A stretch of DNA of 18,419 bases, from NCBI GenBank assembly GCA_017457015.1, contig JAFTIG010000052.1, positions 1 through 18,419 on the forward strand, read 5' to 3'. This stretch comes from Clostridia bacterium (lineage in GTDB: Bacteria; Bacillota_A; Clostridia; Christensenellales; Borkfalkiaceae). A program made the position numbers and the translations under genes. The notes beneath the pieces were generated by a model. The model was not told the origin of the DNA. It was given only the letters and a program-made list of their open reading frames with translations, and made no database searches. Positions within the stretch are counted from its first letter, which is position 1; every line of letters starts with the position of its first letter. Below, one piece after another: positions 15,717-18,419 of the stretch.

Positions 15717-15759
15717 ATTATATATCATAAACGGAAAAAACTCTTCCCATATTCGGGAA
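15717..15759 (-). promoter_or_regulatory. XRE gene -10 box and possible operator
   Basis: On the minus strand a TATAAT box (15717-15722) lies about 15 bases before the ribosome site, without a convincing -35 box. At 15744-15759 TTCCC-ATATTC-GGGAA is a perfect inverted repeat with a 6-base centre, overlapping the expected -35 position. It is a plausible binding site for the regulator itself, by analogy with other XRE autorepressors. Confidence 0.4.
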
Positions 15760-15815
15760 ATTGAAAAAGTTTTGGTAAAAAATGTCAAAAAAATAAAAAC
15801 GCGGTATTTCAGTTA

Positions 15816-15844
15816 TTGTAATGTTGGTGTTTTTATGCTATAAT
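15816..15844 (+). promoter_or_regulatory. sigma-A promoter of the sigma factor gene
   Basis: TTGTAA (15816-15821) and TATAAT (15839-15844) are 17 bases apart, with an extended -10 TG (15836-15837). The leader would be about 70 bases to the ATG at 15921. Confidence 0.75.
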
Positions 15845-15920
15845 TTTATAAATTAAGCAAAAAAAATCCGTAAATTTTTATAATTTATCGCAAAAAACAA
15901 ATTTTAGAGTGTATTTACAA

Positions 15921-16463
15921 ATGGACGAACAGTTGAATCAATTTATCAACAACTGCATATTCAGGATGGTTAACGGCGACGAATACGCCGCTGAGGAGAT
16001 TTATAATGCTCTAAAAGGCAAAATGCTGACTATCGCTTTGCGATATATTAAAGTCGAGCAAGACGCAGAAGAAATTATAAATTGCACGCTATATAAAGTA
16101 ATAAATTCGGCAAAAACTTATCATAACAGTACCAACCCTGTCGCTTGGATTTTGACCATACTAAAAAATACTTGTATCGACTTTTTAAGAGGTCGCAAAC
16201 GCTTTGTCGAAGTATCTTTAAACGACAATAACTTAAAATATCAAACACAATCGTACGAGTATGACGATACCGCCTACTACATAGACTTCTTATTATCTAA
16301 ACTAGAAAGTCCAGAAAGACGATTGATAATCTTAAAATACTTTTTAGACTATACTTTCGACGCACTTTCGGCAAGATTACATTTATCTCGCTCAACTATT
16401 CATTACAGAGAAAAACGCGTGTTGAAAAAACTAAAAAAACTCGCAAAAGAATATCCTCAATAA
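15921..16463 (+). CDS. ECF-like sigma-70 family sigma factor
   Basis: A 180-residue RNA polymerase sigma factor of the extracytoplasmic-function type, with only regions 2 and 4. Region 2 (about 25-95) includes ALRYIKVEQDAEEIINCTLYK and PVAWILTILKNTCIDFLRGRKR, the -10-recognising helices. Region 4 (about 128-172) includes SPERRLIILKYFLDYTFDALSARLHLSRSTIHYREKR in consecutive helices, the -35-binding helix-turn-helix. There is no recognisable anti-sigma gene directly after it. The start could also be the GTG at 15909, which adds four residues; neither has a strong ribosome site, the best being GAGTG nine bases before the ATG. The following gene encodes an exported peptidase and has an ECF-like promoter. 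Confidence 0.88.
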   Translation: MDEQLNQFINNCIFRMVNGDEYAAEEIYNALKGKMLTIALRYIKVEQDAEEIINCTLYKVINSAKTYHNSTNPVAWILTILKNTCIDFLRGRKRFVEVSLNDNNLKYQTQSYEYDDTAYYIDFLLSKLESPERRLIILKYFLDYTFDALSARLHLSRSTIHYREKRVLKKLKKLAKEYPQ

Positions 16464-16488
16464 AATTTAAAACTTTTTTTACAAACTT

Positions 16489-16516
16489 TGAACAAACCCC
16501 GTAGTTTTTTCGTTTT
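16489..16516 (+). promoter_or_regulatory. candidate ECF-type promoter of the peptidase gene
   Basis: TGAACA (16489-16494), with the AAC core typical of ECF -35 elements, and CGTTTT (16511-16516) are 16 bases apart, similar to the TGAAAC-N16-CGT pattern of Bacillus SigW/M/X. No good sigma-A pair exists here: TTGAAC to TATAAG would need a 22-base spacer. The expected start leaves a short leader with a strong GGAGGG site. Confidence 0.45.
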
Positions 16517-16549
16517 ATAAGTAAGAAAAAATTTATGGAGGGTTTCATC

Positions 16550-17413
16550 ATGGAACAACAAAAGAAAAGTTTAACTATTACACTCTGTGTGATTTTAGCG
16601 TCAATTATGCTCGCTTTCACACTAACCCCGTACTTTACGGCAAAACCTGCGTATGCACAGCGCTACTCTGACGATACCTTTAACGGTGGCGGAACTGCTA
16701 CCGTAGCGGACGAGATTATAGAATTTGACTCGTATACAGTTCTTGAAGATTGCCACGTTTCATCTGGAGATATGCCGTCTTACGGCGACTTATCGGAAGA
16801 AAGGGATAACACTTGCTCGCCCGTTGCAGGCGCAAATATTTGCGGTTATTACGATAGATGGAAGACTAATTTGTTGCCCGATTTTACCCCTGGCGCAAAT
16901 ATGGGAACTGGTTATTGTTATTTTAATTTATCGGGGCAAACTCCCGTACAAAACTGCATAGGCACTTTATATAACTATATGGGCACTAACGTCGGCGGTG
17001 ACGGCACTACGCTTACAGGTTTTAAAAACGGCTTATTGAAATACGTTACCGAGCAAGGCTATAGCCTTACCTATCAATCGGTTAGAACGTCAAACACCAC
17101 CGTCAATATGGATACGGTACGCCAAGCCTTTAATAACGATAAAGTAGTTTTGCTCTGTTTTAGCAATTATAATTTGATAAGTGGCTTTGCATTAAATGAC
17201 GATTCTGCTCAAATTTGTTGCAATGCATATTCTGCAGGGCACATGATGGTAACATATAGGTTTAAAACGATAGCATATTATAAAGACGGAGTAAATTTTA
17301 GAACTGATACGTATTTTTATATAGTTAGCGGATACGATACTGAACTTGAAGGGTATACGGTTTTATTTAAAAACAGTACTCTCACTGAAGCGCTAATCGT
17401 ATATATAACTTAG
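16550..17413 (+). CDS. secreted C39-like cysteine peptidase
   Basis: A 287-residue exported protein. The signal peptide has charged MEQQKKS, a hydrophobic core (about 8-30) and a likely cut after AYA at 36. The mature part resembles peptidase C39-like/papain-like proteins: C89 in NTCSPVAGANICGYYDRW (catalytic Cys at the start of a helix), H231 in AGHMMVTYRF and IVSGYD (258-263) in the strand after it. Without a GG-leader substrate or transporter domain it is not a bacteriocin-processing C39 transporter; its target is unknown. ATG at 16550 is chosen because GGAGGG (16537-16542) ends seven bases before it; an in-frame ATG at 16535 lies upstream of that site. It follows the sigma factor gene by 86 bases. 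Confidence 0.8.
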   Translation: MEQQKKSLTITLCVILASIMLAFTLTPYFTAKPAYAQRYSDDTFNGGGTATVADEIIEFDSYTVLEDCHVSSGDMPSYGDLSEERDNTCSPVAGANICGYYDRWKTNLLPDFTPGANMGTGYCYFNLSGQTPVQNCIGTLYNYMGTNVGGDGTTLTGFKNGLLKYVTEQGYSLTYQSVRTSNTTVNMDTVRQAFNNDKVVLLCFSNYNLISGFALNDDSAQICCNAYSAGHMMVTYRFKTIAYYKDGVNFRTDTYFYIVSGYDTELEGYTVLFKNSTLTEALIVYIT

Positions 17414-17421
17414 GAGAATTA

Positions 17422-18101
17422 TTAAAGACGAATAAAGAATTTAACAGACCAAAGATTACGTCGGTGAATTTAAGATAAACGACGAGATAGTCTTATCTGG
17501 TACGCACGCCGAAATAAAAAGGCTTTACGGTAAAAATAAAGAACAAGAGAAAAGAAGGTTTAATTTTAGACTATTATACGCGATAATACCTGCAATCGTT
17601 ATTGTAATTTTTAGCGCGATATTTTTTCCGCTTTACTTTAAGCCAGAAGACGAGATAAGATATAAGGACATAACGGAAACAATTCAGTCTGCGTATACAT
17701 CAATAGAAGATTACAATACGGAAAACGGAACAAATTTTTTATATTTTGATGAAAGCACTGCCGTGGTTAAAGAAACCAAAAAAGCGATATCAAAAGAAGA
17801 TAATACCTTTGCATTTTTAAAACAAACGGTAATATATATTAGTGGTGAAGATGCAGAAAGCATAATATTTTATGCAAGTCCAAAAAACGTTAAATGCGAA
17901 GAATTTAAAGAATTTAATTTAATAACCCAAAAAACAATTTATAAGAATAAAACTTATTATTACACAGAAACGCAAGACTTATATAAATATATAGTAAACG
18001 CAAGGTTTACTTACGGTAACGCTAATTATTATCTAACCATAGAAACGGGTGAAAGCGGAGCACTAACAAAGTATCTTGACTTACTGTTTAAATCTGAATA
18101 G
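17422..18101 (+). pseudogene. frameshifted single-pass membrane protein gene
   Basis: Coding sequence is clear but not continuous. From 17445 to 18101 one frame is open for 218 codons (KINDEIVLSGTHAEIKRLYG early on) yet holds no ATG, and its first usable start is a GTG at 17763 with no ribosome site. Another frame from 17422 reads LKTNKEFNRPKITSV and then stops; joining the two at about 17465 by one inserted base would give a smooth N-terminus. Even then the first codon is TTA rather than ATG, although AGGAG (17412-17416) stands at a suitable distance. The product would have a cytosolic N-terminus of about 45 residues, one membrane segment (LLYAIIPAIVIVIFSAIFF) and an outer domain of about 150 residues. 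It might be an anti-sigma-like or peptidase partner, but no family is recognised. An assembly error could mimic the damage. Confidence 0.65.
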
Positions 18102-18118
18102 AATTTTTTGTCTTTTAC

Positions 18119-18153
18119 CCAAAGCCCCGTGCAATATTTGCACGGGGCTTTGG
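18119..18153. terminator. hairpin after the membrane protein gene, terminator-like
   Basis: A perfect 16-bp GC-rich stem (18119-18134 with 18138-18153) with a TAT loop lies 18 bases after the stop. It has no T-tract on the downstream side (AATATATAAAATT follows), so it may act as a weak terminator or mRNA 3' end stabiliser. Confidence 0.6.
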
Positions 18154-18252
18154 AATATATAAAATTATATAATTTTTGATTAAATAAATTTTATAAATAA
18201 TATTATATTTTGTTTTTCCTAATTTGCAATTATTATTTAATGAAATATATCT

Positions 18253-18291
18253 TTTCTCTGTCCCGACCGCAATGCGGTCGGGACAGAGAAA
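18253..18291. repeat. palindrome with GACCGC/GCGGTC core
   Basis: Bases 18253-18271 and 18273-18291 are perfect reverse complements around a single A. The core CCCGACCGC/GCGGTCGGG is shared with the hairpin at 182-223, while the outer stem TTTCTCTGT is different. No gene is seen in the AT-rich sequence 18154-18419 around it. Confidence 0.75.
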
Positions 18292-18331
18292 CCTTAAATG
18301 AACTAGGCAGTCGTTATATATTATTATTTTA

Positions 18332-18368
18332 CCAAACTAGCCGACTGCATTGCGGTCGGCTAGTTTGG
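18332..18368. repeat. palindrome of the same family
   Basis: Bases 18332-18349 pair with 18351-18368 with one G-T pair; the core is CCGACTGC/GCGGTCGG. It is nested between TAAATGAAC (18295-18303) and GTTCATTTA (18369-18377), which are reverse complements, and GGCAGTCG (18306-18313) also complements its left arm. The 18154-18419 region therefore holds only palindromic sequence. Confidence 0.7.
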
Positions 18369-18419
18369 GTTCATTTATTATTAATTTACAATTATTAATT
18401 AAGTGAATATTGTAATATC

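Noticed and set aside
15762..15790. Possible second ECF-type promoter (TGAAAA...TGTC) before the sigma gene, implying autoregulation
   Set aside because: The -10 side lacks CGT at the right spacing, and a good sigma-A promoter lies 50 bases downstream.
18210..18398. 62-residue frame at the right end
   Set aside because: It is built from the two palindromes and AT-rich sequence and has no ribosome site.
1..18419. CRISPR array, rRNA operon, insertion sequence or integrase gene
   Set aside because: No regularly spaced repeats, rRNA-like sequence or transposase/integrase motifs were found in any frame.

Overview
The window looks like a chromosomal segment of a Gram-positive, Clostridia-type Bacillota, probably an uncultured gut-type lineage. 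The signs are strong AGGAG-type ribosome binding sites, several close matches to the sigma-A promoter consensus with 17-base spacers, a tRNA gene that encodes its own CCA, a lipoprotein with a classical lipobox, a clostridial-type dUTPase and a DNA polymerase I whose proofreading domain appears inactive. A finer placement cannot be read from the sequence.

Layout. 1-389: possible tail of an upstream gene, then a long perfect hairpin and a palindromic interspersed repeat. 390-3652 (+): a two-gene operon joined by an ATGA overlap, encoding a TIM-barrel glycoside-hydrolase-like protein and a GH109-like Gfo/Idh/MocA protein. 3735-7416 (-): a cupin-like ureidoglycolate lyase homologue, a dUTPase, an MFS transporter and an ArsB/NhaD-type permease. 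The permease and MFS genes form an operon. The dUTPase has its own promoter placed so that its mRNA should be leaderless. 7565-9100 (+): a triple-zinc-ribbon membrane protein whose promoter carries ten G in a row between the -35 and -10 boxes. 9157-12304 (-): polA followed by coaE, a housekeeping pair. 12452-12738: tRNA-Leu(CAA), its terminator, and a 150-base stretch ending in a 16-base copy of the tRNA 3' end. 12876-13775 (-): a lipoprotein. 13871-15397: an AAA ATPase/DUF4143 gene with a perfect-consensus promoter, bracketed by 36-base direct repeats. 15453-18101: an XRE regulator diverging from an ECF-like sigma factor, then a secreted C39-like cysteine peptidase with an ECF-like promoter, then a frameshifted membrane protein gene. 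18119-18419: a perfect hairpin and two more hairpins with the same core as the one at the left end.

How the genes may work together. polA/coaE and the tRNA are core functions. The 390-3652 pair is probably a small glycan-degrading unit without a visible transporter. The most suggestive accessory unit is 15453-18101: regulator, sigma factor, exported peptidase and membrane protein look like a compact envelope or secretion-linked regulatory cassette, and its last gene appears broken. The poly-G promoter at 7565-7596 could make the zinc-ribbon membrane protein phase-variable. These readings are inferences from sequence layout.
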